Below are positions 24,101 through 32,047 of a DNA stretch of 33,308 bases, in pieces. The position numbers and the translations under genes are program-made. This DNA is from Fimbriimonadaceae bacterium. Its GTDB lineage: Bacteria; Armatimonadota; Fimbriimonadia; Fimbriimonadales; Fimbriimonadaceae. Where the stretch lies: contig JADZDX010000056.1 in NCBI GenBank assembly GCA_020850835.1, positions 1 through 33,308 on the forward strand. Reading direction: 5' to 3'. A model generated the notes under the pieces. That model did not search any database. It was not told the origin of the DNA and was given only the letters and a program-made list of their open reading frames with translations. Within the stretch, counting starts at the first letter, position 1. Each line of letters starts with the position of its first letter.

Positions 24101-24308
24101 CTATGTGATCTATACGTATGGCGGCTCCCTTGTGGACGGTACAAGCATTCGCCTGCCGAACACGGGTGTTTACCGAGTGGACGGTTCGCCATTGGAAAAT
24201 AACGGTGAGCGAGCCCAAGTGCAAGTCCAACAAACACCGGAGGAATACCTAGCCGGCGTTGACCCTCAACTCGTCAAGGCAGTTGAAGTTGCAATGAAGA
24301 AGAAGTAA
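21186..24308 (+). CDS. Secreted Tricorn-like S41 peptidase
   Basis: The 1040-residue protein has a signal peptide (1-19), so unlike the classic cytoplasmic Tricorn protease it is probably exported. The first roughly 660 residues are WD40/TolB-like beta-propeller repeats such as LALSPDGEQIAF, PTWSPDGKWIAF and PAWSADGKYLYF. A PDZ-like domain follows at about 750-830, then the S41 peptidase domain. By analogy with Tricorn, the active-site residues are H730 (ESSHAEV), nucleophile S948 in VSNGEMF, and E1008 in NNGERAQV. The oxyanion-side Asp next to the Ser in Tricorn is Asn here (N949). A short PPEF-like Pro/Gln region ends the protein. It is likely a periplasmic peptide-degrading enzyme. The 3' end is only 5 nt from the convergent lipoprotein gene. 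Confidence 0.92.
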   Translation: MKRIATFSLIATAAFASAQTRPLTGIRSLALSPDGEQIAFTWRGDVWIAPSSGGRAVALTTNIEMDDNPTWSPDGKWIAFASNRNGNWDTYLASSEGGETRRLTWSSFSEVPSGWSPDGTRLIYRGFYEKSDNGIYTLDVQSGKMQELWLDNRNIGWPCYSADGKGVLFTRNYQFPWTRPRYEGSGASQVNSLDLATGKRTAIRAGRLQNLWLSVGKGGSYVVTDTDKTPSTGNVFGPPVRYTDSVARTPNVYRLSGSGQLTRLTDFIGGSGSRFLCAAANTDLLAFERDGKAYTMVPGQAPKEIKVTAYIDDKTAVEERLILTNGVESMSLSPKGDRIIFSVRRELWSVPTKKGKGPNADDATRLTTWEGSDVLPIYSPDEKFAFFVSDREGANRLYRLNLETQEAKVISAVGHDVMNLRLTPDKKSISFWMADAKVGGLFTVSVEGGTPTRVLDFPWNEDYAFSPDMRYVAYQRELPQSGFNPWENARNIYVRDLITGVDHNVTNQSVNHSSPAWSADGKYLYFQSVRQGDGLYALPLQDEVALPTELELKFEKPAATTHVDFNFEGADDRIRRLYAGSPNNIVTDSTNGAIYFLNAGDIWMVGYDGDGQRQLSSGGGINSLTMSQDGNSLVFVKSGTLSTLNLRAPNFPSATIGFRADWTRNLRLERRAAFKELWRTYNNQYYDPDFHGRNWTEIATRYEPLLDGVGHRNEMATVLNMMIGELESSHAEVGPAPGNPGSPSSAHLGFTWDYSYSGPGLRVKDVAKGSPASYSATRIKPGEYVMAINGRDVSLDQELWKLLEGQTGREVTLTVNPTPSKAGARTVKYRATSDAAYDGLIYRALIEKRRAEVDRISHGKVGYVHISAMGGPNMTTFNAEVWQYIQGKDSLIIDVRDNNGGNIADALLDILERKAQMLYLPRDGQLLKSPGTIVDKPMVVMLNERSVSNGEMFPAAMKSRGLATTVGSETPGYVIYTYGGSLVDGTSIRLPNTGVYRVDGSPLENNGERAQVQVQQTPEEYLAGVDPQLVKAVEVAMKKK

Positions 24309-24313
24309 CCATG

Positions 24314-24931
24314 CTACTTGATCAGGCCATAGAGGCCTCGCGCTCGACGGTCACCCGGGTTTGTCTTGAGGACCCCGGCGAGTAGGGCCTTGGCCTCCTT
24401 TTCGCGCCCCGCTTGGATCAGAACCGAGGCTTGGTCAATCTGGTACCTCGGATCTTCTGGTCGTAACTGTCTGGCGTAATCCGCTTGTTCTCCAGCATCT
24501 TGAACCCGGCCTTGTAACAATAGAATCCGACTGAGTTCGCCATAGGATTCAGCGAGCAACGTTACTTCGTCTTCACTCGGTTCTCTTAGCGCGGTGAGCA
24601 GGGCTACAACTTGCGCAAAGTGCTCCTGGGCAGCAATGTCGTCTTGGAGGGCGCGGGCGATCTTTCCGAGGGCGAAGTGATTGTTGGGTATTGCTGGAGC
24701 GTAATCTCGTAGGCCGATGTAGACCATCCGCGCCTTGGCGAGCTTGGCTTGATCATCTTGCGAGAGAGGCAGGCCATTCTCGTATTTCGTGAGGCCCTCT
24801 CGGGAAAGTGCCTCCCCCTCCTTAGCCAATTGGTTGAAGTGCTCGGGGGAGCGAACGATGGGAACACCATCACCACTGCTTTGGCACCCAACTAGGGTAG
24901 CGAGGAGGAGTACGCTAATTCGCGACAACAA
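24314..24931 (-). CDS. TPR-repeat lipoprotein
   Basis: The N-terminus has a lipoprotein signal with lipobox LVGC (Cys16), so it is probably anchored in a membrane. The rest is helical, with TPR-like repeats, for example HFALGKIARALQDDIAAQEHF, DAGEQADYARQLRPEDPRYQ and QIDQASVLIQAGREKEAKALL. TPRs mediate protein-protein interaction; no partner is apparent. The start is TTG 24931 (or TTG 24928), overlapping the last codons of leuS by 17 nt. TTG use and overlap make the exact start uncertain. It is likely cotranscribed with leuS and convergent with the Tricorn-like gene. Confidence 0.78.
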   Translation of the reverse strand: MLSRISVLLLATLVGCQSSGDGVPIVRSPEHFNQLAKEGEALSREGLTKYENGLPLSQDDQAKLAKARMVYIGLRDYAPAIPNNHFALGKIARALQDDIAAQEHFAQVVALLTALREPSEDEVTLLAESYGELSRILLLQGRVQDAGEQADYARQLRPEDPRYQIDQASVLIQAGREKEAKALLAGVLKTNPGDRRARGLYGLIK

Positions 24932-27563
24932 TATTCACCAACTTCCCAGGAACCACGATGACCTTCCGTATTTCCTTTCCATCCATGTGGAACACGGCTT
25001 TCTCGGACCCCATTGCGGCGGCCTCTAGGTCAGCATCTGAAGTGCCGGCTGCAACTGTAATCGTATCGCGAAGCTTTCCATTTACCTGAACGGCGATTGT
25101 AACCTCGTCATCAGCCGCCAGGGCGGAATCCGCTTTTGGCCAAGCCTCGTGGTAGGTGAAGCCCGTTCTCCCGAGGCCCTCCCATAGTTCATCGGCCGTA
25201 TGCGGTGCAATCGGCGAGAGGAGCAGAATGAGGGATTCCATCGCTTCGCTCAGTTCGGCGTCCACTCCAACACGATTGATCGCATCGCTGAGATTATTGA
25301 CATAGATCATGAGCGTGCTCACAGCAGTGTTGAAAGCGAACCGTTCAACATCATCCGTAACCTTCCTGATGGTCTGGTGCGTCCAGCGTCGAATGTCCTT
25401 ACCTTCACCTCCGAGTTCTTCGCGCCACTTGGGCCGGAATCTTGGGGCGAATACGCTGACCAAACGACAGACCTTGCTTAGGAAACGAACGGCACCTTGC
25501 ATGCCCTCATTTGACCACTGCACGTCGGCCTCAAAGGGGGCTACGAACAGTTCATAGACCCGAAGTGCGTCAGCCCCATACTGCTCGACGGCTTCATCGG
25601 GTGTGACAACATTGCCCTTCGATTTACTCATGCGCACCCAACGCCATTGAAGTTCATGGTCCGGCAGCTGGTTAGCCTCTTCAAAACTAACAAGGATGCC
25701 CGTGTCGCCAAACTCCAAGGTCTCCCCGGGACGTGGCGATCGATAGGGTGTGTAGCCGAGCACTTGGCCCTGATTCTGTAGCCGGGCGAAGGGTTCTTTG
25801 ACCGGCACCAAGCCCAAGTCAAACAGCACCTTCGTCCAAAATCGGGCGTATAGCAGGTGCATAACCGCATGCTCAGCCCCGCCGACGTAGCAGTCAACAG
25901 GCATCCAATAAGCTACTTTCGCAGGATCCCATGCTTGGGTGTAATTTACGGGATCGCAGAAGCGCAGGAAGTACCAACTAGAGCAGGCAAACCCGCCCAT
26001 AGTATCGGTTTCGCGGCGAGCTAGTCGTCCTTCACCATTGGTGGCGTTCAAGAATTCTGGGATGCTCGCAAGCGGAGAGGCCCCGTCATCACCCGGCTCG
26101 TAACTATCTACTGCCGGGAGCTCTACCGGGAGCGCATCATCACTGACGGCCTCAAGACTGCCATCTTGGTCATGCAGTATTGGGATCGGGCATCCCCAGT
26201 AGCGCTGGCGGCTGATCAACCAATCGCGGATTCGATAGTTCACCTTGCGCTCACCGAGACCGAGGCTCTCCATCCAGACCCCCAGGTTGTGCTGTGCCTC
26301 GGCGACTGACTGCCCGGTGTACTCACCGCTGTTGATGAGAACTCCATCTTTGGGCTCAAAGGCTTTGCCGTTCGCGTGGGCTTCGATGGCTAGGTCAGGG
26401 TCCTCAACGCTGGGAGCAATCACGGGAAGTATGGCTAGGTCATACTTGCTAGCGAAGTCAAAATCCCTTTGGTCATGGCCTGGAACCGCCATTATGGCTC
26501 CGGTTCCGTAGCCCATCAAGACATAGTCGGCAACAAAGATCGGAACTGGCTTTCCCGTAGCTGGATTGATCGCCTTGAACCCTGTGTCTACACCCGTCTT
26601 GATACGGTCGGCAGCTTGGCGTTCAGTATCGCCCAATGCCTTGGCTGCCTGAATATAGGCGGCGACGGCAACTTTATGTTCTTCATCTGACTGGAGTAGA
26701 AGCTGTTCGACCAAAGAATGCTCTGGAGCGAGCACGCAGAAACTCATGCCGAAAATTGTATCAATTCGGGTGGTGAATACCCGAAAGCGCAATTCAGCCT
26801 CAGCCTTGACTTGTTCCGATTCGAGATCAAACCGTCCAGAGCCTGCCGTTTTCGCGACCCGCATCTCAAACTCAACACCTTCACTGCGGCCGATCCAATT
26901 ACGCTGTTGGTTCTTGATGCCTTCGGGCCAGTCAAGATCATCCAAATCATCAAGGAGTCGCTGGGCATATTCAGTAATGCGAAAGAACCACTGGGGAATC
27001 TCCCGCCTTTCAACCGGCGTCCCGCATCGCTCGCACAGCCCTCCAACAACCTCTTCATTTGCGAGGGCTGTTTTATCCTTAGGGCACCAATTGACCGCCG
27101 CGTTCGCTCGGTAAGCCAGCCCCTTCTCGTATAGCTTCTTGAAGATCCATTGGGTCCACTTGTAGTAGCTGGGGTCTGAGCTATAGAAGGATCGTGACCA
27201 GTCGTAGCCGATGCCAATTAGGTCCATCTGCCGCTTGTAGGTCGCCCCATATTCATGAACCATTGCTTCGGGGTGACGCCGACGCTTTATGGCCTCGTTC
27301 TCTGCGGGCAGCCCAAAGGCGTCAAAGCCCATCGGATGGAGAACGTTGTAGCCCTGCATGAACCGCATTCGGCACAGAACATCAGTTGGAATATAGTTTC
27401 GGCAGTGGCCAACACTTAGCCCTGCCCCACTTGGATAAGGGAAGAAGTCCAGCCCATAGAACTTGGGGCGGCCCGCTTCTTCGCGAGTCCTGAAGAGATC
27501 AGCATCAGCCCACCTCTTCCGCCACTTGGCTTCGAAGTTGAGCGGTTCGTACCGGTCGAACAT
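24915..27563 (-). CDS. leuS: Leucyl-tRNA synthetase
   Basis: The class Ia enzyme charges tRNA-Leu. The HIGH-like motif is PYPSGAGLSVGHCRNY (42-57; V51-G52-H53) and the KMSKS loop is MSKSK at 645-649. The zinc-knuckle-like segment NWCPKDKTALANEEVV and CERCG, and the editing (CP1) domain with FTTRIDTIFGMSF, are in place. The 882-residue length is within the bacterial range. ATG 27563 gives MFDRYEPLNFEAKW, the usual N-terminus. A TAAACT box lies 10 nt upstream. The DinB-family gene is 26 nt upstream on the same strand, and the lipoprotein gene overlaps the 3' end. Confidence 0.97.
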   Translation of the reverse strand: MFDRYEPLNFEAKWRKRWADADLFRTREEAGRPKFYGLDFFPYPSGAGLSVGHCRNYIPTDVLCRMRFMQGYNVLHPMGFDAFGLPAENEAIKRRRHPEAMVHEYGATYKRQMDLIGIGYDWSRSFYSSDPSYYKWTQWIFKKLYEKGLAYRANAAVNWCPKDKTALANEEVVGGLCERCGTPVERREIPQWFFRITEYAQRLLDDLDDLDWPEGIKNQQRNWIGRSEGVEFEMRVAKTAGSGRFDLESEQVKAEAELRFRVFTTRIDTIFGMSFCVLAPEHSLVEQLLLQSDEEHKVAVAAYIQAAKALGDTERQAADRIKTGVDTGFKAINPATGKPVPIFVADYVLMGYGTGAIMAVPGHDQRDFDFASKYDLAILPVIAPSVEDPDLAIEAHANGKAFEPKDGVLINSGEYTGQSVAEAQHNLGVWMESLGLGERKVNYRIRDWLISRQRYWGCPIPILHDQDGSLEAVSDDALPVELPAVDSYEPGDDGASPLASIPEFLNATNGEGRLARRETDTMGGFACSSWYFLRFCDPVNYTQAWDPAKVAYWMPVDCYVGGAEHAVMHLLYARFWTKVLFDLGLVPVKEPFARLQNQGQVLGYTPYRSPRPGETLEFGDTGILVSFEEANQLPDHELQWRWVRMSKSKGNVVTPDEAVEQYGADALRVYELFVAPFEADVQWSNEGMQGAVRFLSKVCRLVSVFAPRFRPKWREELGGEGKDIRRWTHQTIRKVTDDVERFAFNTAVSTLMIYVNNLSDAINRVGVDAELSEAMESLILLLSPIAPHTADELWEGLGRTGFTYHEAWPKADSALAADDEVTIAVQVNGKLRDTITVAAGTSDADLEAAAMGSEKAVFHMDGKEIRKVIVVPGKLVNIVVAN

Positions 27564-27573
27564 TGGTGGTGCT

Positions 27574-27579
27574 AGTTTA
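27574..27579 (-). promoter_or_regulatory. -10-like box before leuS
   Basis: TAAACT on the minus strand ends 10 nt before the ATG at 27563. No convincing -35 or Shine-Dalgarno was found. It would give a leader of about 3 nt. Confidence 0.3.
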
Positions 27580-27589
27580 TCAGGTGAGC

Positions 27590-28030
27590 CTAGGGGGATG
27601 CCTTCTCGCGGTAGAACCTGATGAGGTCCGTCTCCGGGAAGTCCTCAAAGCCGGCCGCGTCCGCGAGCCCCCGTAAATGTCCTCGATGGTACGTACCATG
27701 GTTGAACACGTGGTGAGCAACCTCGCTGAGCATATGGAAGTGCACTTCGCCATCGCGCTCGCGACTCACGAATGCGTTGGGATCTCCGTGCTGGAGTACA
27801 TCGCGCCACGCTTCAAAAAGTCGTAACATCTGAGCTTCGTAGTTTTCAGTCAGGGGCTTCGCTTCTTCTTCGCTGAGGACCACGCCGAGCCACTTATGCT
27901 GCGCCACCAAGATATGGGCGAAAATCTGCTCGGCCACCGCGGGATCAGGCATGCTGGCAAGAGCAGCAAGCCACCTTTTATTCGCCCAAAGGTCGTATTC
28001 CTGGAGTTCAAGCAGGGCGTCGCGGGTCAT
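27590..28030 (-). CDS. DinB-family putative metal-dependent protein
   Basis: The 146-residue protein is a four-helix DinB/YfiT-like domain. The His pattern is AHILVAQHKWL (H39, H45) near the N-terminus and HHVFNHGTYHRGHLRG (H106-H118) at the C-terminus, matching the metal-binding triad of the family (probably H45, H111, H115). Relatives include thiol-dependent transferases (mycothiol- or bacillithiol-linked), but many have no known role. It lies upstream of leuS with a 26-nt gap. The start codon at 28030 is preceded by TAAACT at 7 nt, a leaderless arrangement. Confidence 0.88.
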   Translation of the reverse strand: MTRDALLELQEYDLWANKRWLAALASMPDPAVAEQIFAHILVAQHKWLGVVLSEEEAKPLTENYEAQMLRLFEAWRDVLQHGDPNAFVSRERDGEVHFHMLSEVAHHVFNHGTYHRGHLRGLADAAGFEDFPETDLIRFYREKASP

Positions 28031-28037
28031 AGGTCTT

Positions 28038-28043
28038 AGTTTA
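28038..28043 (-). promoter_or_regulatory. -10-like box before the DinB gene
   Basis: TAAACT on the minus strand, then 7 nt, then ATG at 28030. No Shine-Dalgarno. Confidence 0.4.
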
Positions 28044-28087
28044 CTTGGAGGGTAGGACCGGGCATTGCGTCGAGCGCACCGGGACCG

Positions 28088-29419
28088 CTATTGTTTCCCC
28101 TCAAAGGCCACAGGACGCCCCACCATCCGTCCAACCAAGGCTCCTTCATTCACCATGTGATGCCCACGCAAGAATACGTGCTCAATCTTGCCGTGGACCT
28201 TCATATTTTCGAAGGGGGACCAGCCGCATTTGCTCTGAAGCCACTCTGGCTCAATGGCCCATGATTTCTCGAGGTCTACCAAGGTGAGATCCGCATCGAA
28301 TCCGACTTCAATTCGGCCCTTATTGGAAATTTGGTAGATCCTTGCTGGGTTCTCACACAGCATGCTGACCAACTGGTTAAGGCCGAGTTCCCGCTTGTGT
28401 ACCCAGTCCAACAGAACGGGAAGCATGGTCTGCACTCCCGGGATGCCGCTCGGGCTTTGCGGATAGGGAAGTCCCTTTTCAATTCGGGTATGCGGAGCAT
28501 GGTCGCTTCCAAAAACATCAAACAACCCCTCTTTCACCGCCTTCCACAAGGCTTGGCGGTGGACTTCGGTCCGGATTGGCGGGTTCATTTGAATCTGAGT
28601 CCCATGGGTCTCGTAGGCCTCGGCGTTGAGCGTAAGATGCTGGGGCGTTACTTCGCAAGTGGTCCTTAAACCGCGGCTCTTTGCCTCTGCGATAAGGGGT
28701 AGTTCATCGCGGGTGGAAACGTGGAGGATATGAATGGGGTGCTTCGTTTCTTCGCTCAAGCGAAGGATTCGCTCTGTAGCCAGTCTTGCCGCCTCGGCAT
28801 CGCGCCGAATGGGATGCTCGCGCACATGCGGCTCTCCCCGGCTGCGCATGGCCTTACGCTCGCGCAGGCGCGCCTCATCTTCGGCGTGCACGGGGCTACG
28901 CCTGTGACACGAATTCAATACAGCCCTCAAGTGCTCGTCGTCGTCCACGAGGAGCGGCCCTGTTGAACTCCCCATGAAAATCTTGACACCGGGCGTCCCC
29001 GGCAAACTCTCAAGGTGCGCCAACTCTTCGACATTGTCCTTTGTAGCTCCGACAAAGAAGGCGTGATCGCACCAAGTCCGCCCATTGGCAAGTTCAAGTT
29101 TGCCATGTAGCGTTTCTTCTGAAGTCGTCGTGGGGTCCGTATTCGGCATATCGAAGATAGCAGTAATGCCGCCCATGATCGCAGCTCTTGTCCCGCTTTC
29201 AAGATCTTCCTTATGCTCAAGTCCTGGCTCGCGAAAGTGCACTTGGGTATCAATCCCTCCCGGTAAAACATGCAAACCGGTGACGTCCAGTAGAACCTCG
29301 GAACTAGCTGAGGAAAGGTCTCCCACTTCTGCGATCGTCCCCCCATGGATCGCAATGTCCCCTTGGTGAGTGCCCTGGCTGCTAACAATATGGCCTCCGC
29401 GGAGAATGAGATCAAACAC
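28088..29419 (-). CDS. Dihydroorotase-like amidohydrolase
   Basis: The enzyme probably cyclises carbamoyl-aspartate to dihydroorotate in pyrimidine synthesis. The metal and catalytic residues are the amidohydrolase pattern: K146 (carboxylated Lys in GVKIFMGSS), H178 and H233 for the second metal, and D306 in GSDHAPHT. The first metal motif is DTQVHFREPG (58-66 region) with Gln59 in place of the first His of the usual HxH. A subgroup of bacterial dihydroorotases shares this, from memory, so it need not mean loss of activity. Product length (443 residues) fits dihydroorotase, and allantoinase is the alternative. GTG 29419 is preceded by TATCCT at 7 nt. It is divergent from dnaK. Confidence 0.88.
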   Translation of the reverse strand: MFDLILRGGHIVSSQGTHQGDIAIHGGTIAEVGDLSSASSEVLLDVTGLHVLPGGIDTQVHFREPGLEHKEDLESGTRAAIMGGITAIFDMPNTDPTTTSEETLHGKLELANGRTWCDHAFFVGATKDNVEELAHLESLPGTPGVKIFMGSSTGPLLVDDDEHLRAVLNSCHRRSPVHAEDEARLRERKAMRSRGEPHVREHPIRRDAEAARLATERILRLSEETKHPIHILHVSTRDELPLIAEAKSRGLRTTCEVTPQHLTLNAEAYETHGTQIQMNPPIRTEVHRQALWKAVKEGLFDVFGSDHAPHTRIEKGLPYPQSPSGIPGVQTMLPVLLDWVHKRELGLNQLVSMLCENPARIYQISNKGRIEVGFDADLTLVDLEKSWAIEPEWLQSKCGWSPFENMKVHGKIEHVFLRGHHMVNEGALVGRMVGRPVAFEGKQ

Positions 29420-29426
29420 AAGACCG

Positions 29427-29432
29427 AGGATA
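29427..29432 (-). promoter_or_regulatory. -10-like box before the dihydroorotase gene
   Basis: TATCCT on the minus strand, then 7 nt, then the GTG at 29419. No Shine-Dalgarno is visible; a leaderless message is likely. Confidence 0.4.
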
Positions 29433-29479
29433 CCGACTAGGCTCTCCCTCGTGGCACTAGGACCGTGAAACTCGATGGG

Positions 29480-29485
29480 TATAAT
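29480..29485 (+). promoter_or_regulatory. -10 box of dnaK
   Basis: A consensus TATAAT sits 56 nt before the ATG at 29542, giving a leader of about 50 nt, unlike the near-leaderless genes in the window. No consensus -35 and no CIRCE element (TTAGCACTC-N9-GAGTGCTAA) is visible. Confidence 0.5.
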
Positions 29486-29541
29486 TGACGTTACCTTAGT
29501 GTAGAACGCTCAAGTCGTTTGATACTCAAGTAAGCAAAACA

Positions 29542-31458
29542 ATGTCACGAACAGTAGGAATTGACTTAGGTACGACCAACTCGGTCGTTGCCGTAATGGA
29601 AGGCGGGGAGCCGGTTGTTATCGCCACCGCCGAGGGGACTCGCACGTTGCCGAGTGTTGTGGGGTTCAAGAACAATGGTGAGCGCCTGGTAGGTGTGACC
29701 GCCAAGCGCCAAGCGGTCGTGAATCCCGAGAACACGATCCAATCAATTAAGAGATTCATGGGACACAAGTTCAGCGAAGTTGCAGAAGAAGCTGGCCGCG
29801 TCGCATATCAAATCAAGGAAGATAAGAAGGGTAATTGCGTGGTGCATGTACCTGCCCTGGGCAAGGACTTCACTCCCGAAGAGATTAGCTCGATGATTCT
29901 TCAGAAGCTCAAGTCGGATGCTGAAGGCTATCTCGGCGGAGCGGTTACTAAGGCCGTCATTACTGTCCCGGCTTACTTCAACGACTCCCAACGCAAGGCG
30001 ACCAAGGATGCGGGCGAGATCGCTGGGCTGGAAGTTCTCAGAATCATCAATGAACCAACGGCCGCATCCCTTGCCTACGGACTTGATAAGAAGGCGAACG
30101 AAACCATCCTAGTTTTTGACCTTGGCGGCGGCACTTTCGACGTCTCAATTTTGGATGTCGGCGACGGGGTCTTCGAAGTTCGGTCTAGCGCGGGAGACAG
30201 CCATCTGGGTGGAGACGACTTTGATCAGAAGGTTGTCGAATGGCTAGCCAGCGAGTTCCGAAAGGACAACGGCATTGATCTCCTCCAGCAAAAGGACGCG
30301 CTACAGCGCCTACGCGAAGCCGCGGAGAAGGCGAAGATCGAGCTAAGTAGCCAAGTCAGTGCGAATATCAACTTGCCATTTATTACAGCCGTTGATAATC
30401 AGCCGAAGCACCTGGACTACAACTTGACGAGGGCACAGTTCGAAGAGCTTTGCGGCGACCTCCTAAAGCGAATTGAAAAGCCGATGCAGACCGCATTGGA
30501 TGATGCCAAGGTTAATACAAGCGACATCAACGAGGTCATTCTTGTGGGCGGTTCGATCCGAATGCCCATGGTGCAGGACCTCGTGCAGAAGATGACTGGG
30601 AAGGCGCCCAATAAGAGCGTGAATCCAGATGAGGCTGTCGCTATCGGAGCGGCTATCCAAGCAGGAATCTTGGGCGGGGAAGTCAAGGATATTCTTCTCC
30701 TTGATGTCACCCCACTTAGCCTCGGCGTCGAAACTCAGGGCGGTATCTTCGACAAGATCATTGAGCGCAATACAACGATTCCCACGAAGAAGAGCCGAAC
30801 CTACACGACCGCGGTAGATAATCAGCCAGAAGTTGAGATTCACATTCTGCAGGGTGAGCGACCGCTGGCCCGCGACAACAAGTCCCTTGGTCGATTCAAT
30901 TTGACCGGCATTCCGCCAGCTCCTGCGCGGGTCCCGCAGATCGAAGTAACGTTCGACATTGACGCGAACGGCATCCTTCAGGTGAACGCAAAGGATAAGG
31001 CGACCAATAACGAGCAGAAGATCACGATTAGTGGCTCCGGTTCGCTCAGCCGAGATGAAATTGATCGGATGGTTGCCGAAGCGGAAGCCAATGCCGCGGC
31101 GGATAAGGATGCTCAAGAGCTCGCCGAGATCAAGAACAAGGGCGAAAATCTTTGCTTCCAGATCGAAAAGCAGATTCGTGATAATCCGACCCTGTTCAGC
31201 GAGCCGGACAAGACCCAGATCGAGGATAAGGTTCGAGCCTTACGCCTAGCGATCGGTGCCGATAAGAAGGACGATATCCAAACCGCGTACAACGAGCTAG
31301 AATCCGAGAGCCATCGGATCGCCGAAGAAGTCTACAAGGCTAATCAGGGCCAGCCTGAGGAAGGGGGGAATCCTGACGGGGAAGAAACTGTTGGCGCCGG
31401 CGTCGGTGCTTCGGACGGCGAAGTGATTGACGCTGAGTTTAAGGAAGACGAGAAGTAA
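29542..31458 (+). CDS. dnaK: Chaperone protein DnaK (Hsp70)
   Basis: DnaK is the ATP-driven Hsp70 chaperone. The ATPase domain carries [44 protein letters not shown] and [13 protein letters not shown]; the linker [11 protein letters not shown] leads to the substrate-binding domain. The helical lid ends with the typical acidic tail [13 protein letters not shown]. The length of 638 residues is complete. The neighbouring genes are not grpE or dnaJ. The ATG lies about 50 nt after a TATAAT box. A strong hairpin follows the stop. Confidence 0.98.
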   Translation: MSRTVGIDLGTTNSVVAVMEGGEPVVIATAEGTRTLPSVVGFKNNGERLVGVTAKRQAVVNPENTIQSIKRFMGHKFSEVAEEAGRVAYQIKEDKKGNCVVHVPALGKDFTPEEISSMILQKLKSDAEGYLGGAVTKAVITVPAYFNDSQRKATKDAGEIAGLEVLRIINEPTAASLAYGLDKKANETILVFDLGGGTFDVSILDVGDGVFEVRSSAGDSHLGGDDFDQKVVEWLASEFRKDNGIDLLQQKDALQRLREAAEKAKIELSSQVSANINLPFITAVDNQPKHLDYNLTRAQFEELCGDLLKRIEKPMQTALDDAKVNTSDINEVILVGGSIRMPMVQDLVQKMTGKAPNKSVNPDEAVAIGAAIQAGILGGEVKDILLLDVTPLSLGVETQGGIFDKIIERNTTIPTKKSRTYTTAVDNQPEVEIHILQGERPLARDNKSLGRFNLTGIPPAPARVPQIEVTFDIDANGILQVNAKDKATNNEQKITISGSGSLSRDEIDRMVAEAEANAAADKDAQELAEIKNKGENLCFQIEKQIRDNPTLFSEPDKTQIEDKVRALRLAIGADKKDDIQTAYNELESESHRIAEEVYKANQGQPEEGGNPDGEETVGAGVGASDGEVIDAEFKEDEK

Positions 31459-31477
31459 GGCTTGCTAGACTTGCGTA

Positions 31478-31505
31478 AGAGGGCACCGAGAGCTCGGTGC
31501 CCTCT
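31478..31505 (+). terminator. Perfect hairpin after dnaK
   Basis: AGAGGGCACCGAG and CTCGGTGCCCTCT are exact complements around a 2-base centre (in practice the innermost pairs open to form a loop). A U-tract is lacking (CTCATGC follows), so this may be a weak or Rho-assisted terminator or an mRNA 3'-end stabiliser. Confidence 0.6.
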
Positions 31506-31534
31506 CTCATGCTTGGTGGTAAAACGACAGTGGT

Positions 31535-32047
31535 ATGACATCTGCCCTGATACTTGCCTCGCTTGCGCTTTCGCCCTATACGCCGAAGGGACCACAAGTG
31601 GAGTTCCGCCTCTCCAATGGGTTTGCCTTCGTAATCACGACTGATCCCAAGCTATCGCCAAGAACAGTGGCCCACATTCTCGGACTCGTGAAGAAGGGCT
31701 TCTATGACCAGCAACGCTTTCACCGGGTTGAAAGCTGGGTTACTCAGTGGGGGGCTCCTCAAAGTCGACTTAAGCCATTGGATAGCGAAGAAGTAGGGAA
31801 TGGTGGTTCTGGTAAGGACATCCCGGTATTTGAAGCGGCGCCCAACGTAGACTTTGTGCGGGGCATCGTTGGGGTGGCATCTACCGGATTTCAAGTCCCC
31901 GGTGACTCCCAGCTTTTCATCCTGAAGCAGGATACGCAGCGCCTATATGGAAGCTACGCTGTAGTCGGCAAGGTGACTCAGGGTATGGATGTCGTGGGGC
32001 GAATTGTGAAAGGAGATCGCATCAAATGGGCCAGGATACTAAAGTAA
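31535..32047 (+). CDS. Cyclophilin-type peptidyl-prolyl isomerase, secreted
   Basis: The 170-residue protein has the cyclophilin core: FHRVESWVTQWG (catalytic Arg in FHR), GIVGVASTGFQVPGDSQLFIL (equivalent of the GxxxMAnxGxxxxxSQFFI motif) and YGSYAVVGKVTQGMDVV. The first about 15 residues are hydrophobic, suggesting a signal peptide or membrane anchor, so it probably works on folding in the envelope. The N-terminal start ATG 31535 is the only close one. The last 22 bases overlap the following DinB-like gene. It lies just downstream of dnaK but after a hairpin, so it may have a separate transcript. Confidence 0.9.
   Translation: MTSALILASLALSPYTPKGPQVEFRLSNGFAFVITTDPKLSPRTVAHILGLVKKGFYDQQRFHRVESWVTQWGAPQSRLKPLDSEEVGNGGSGKDIPVFEAAPNVDFVRGIVGVASTGFQVPGDSQLFILKQDTQRLYGSYAVVGKVTQGMDVVGRIVKGDRIKWARILK

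Noticed and set aside
29490-29541. Possible CIRCE or stem-loop in the dnaK leader
   Set aside because: Only a weak, imperfect inverted repeat (AACG/CGTT); it does not match the CIRCE consensus.
30463-31116. 217-codon minus-strand frame inside dnaK
   Set aside because: Antisense shadow of conserved dnaK.
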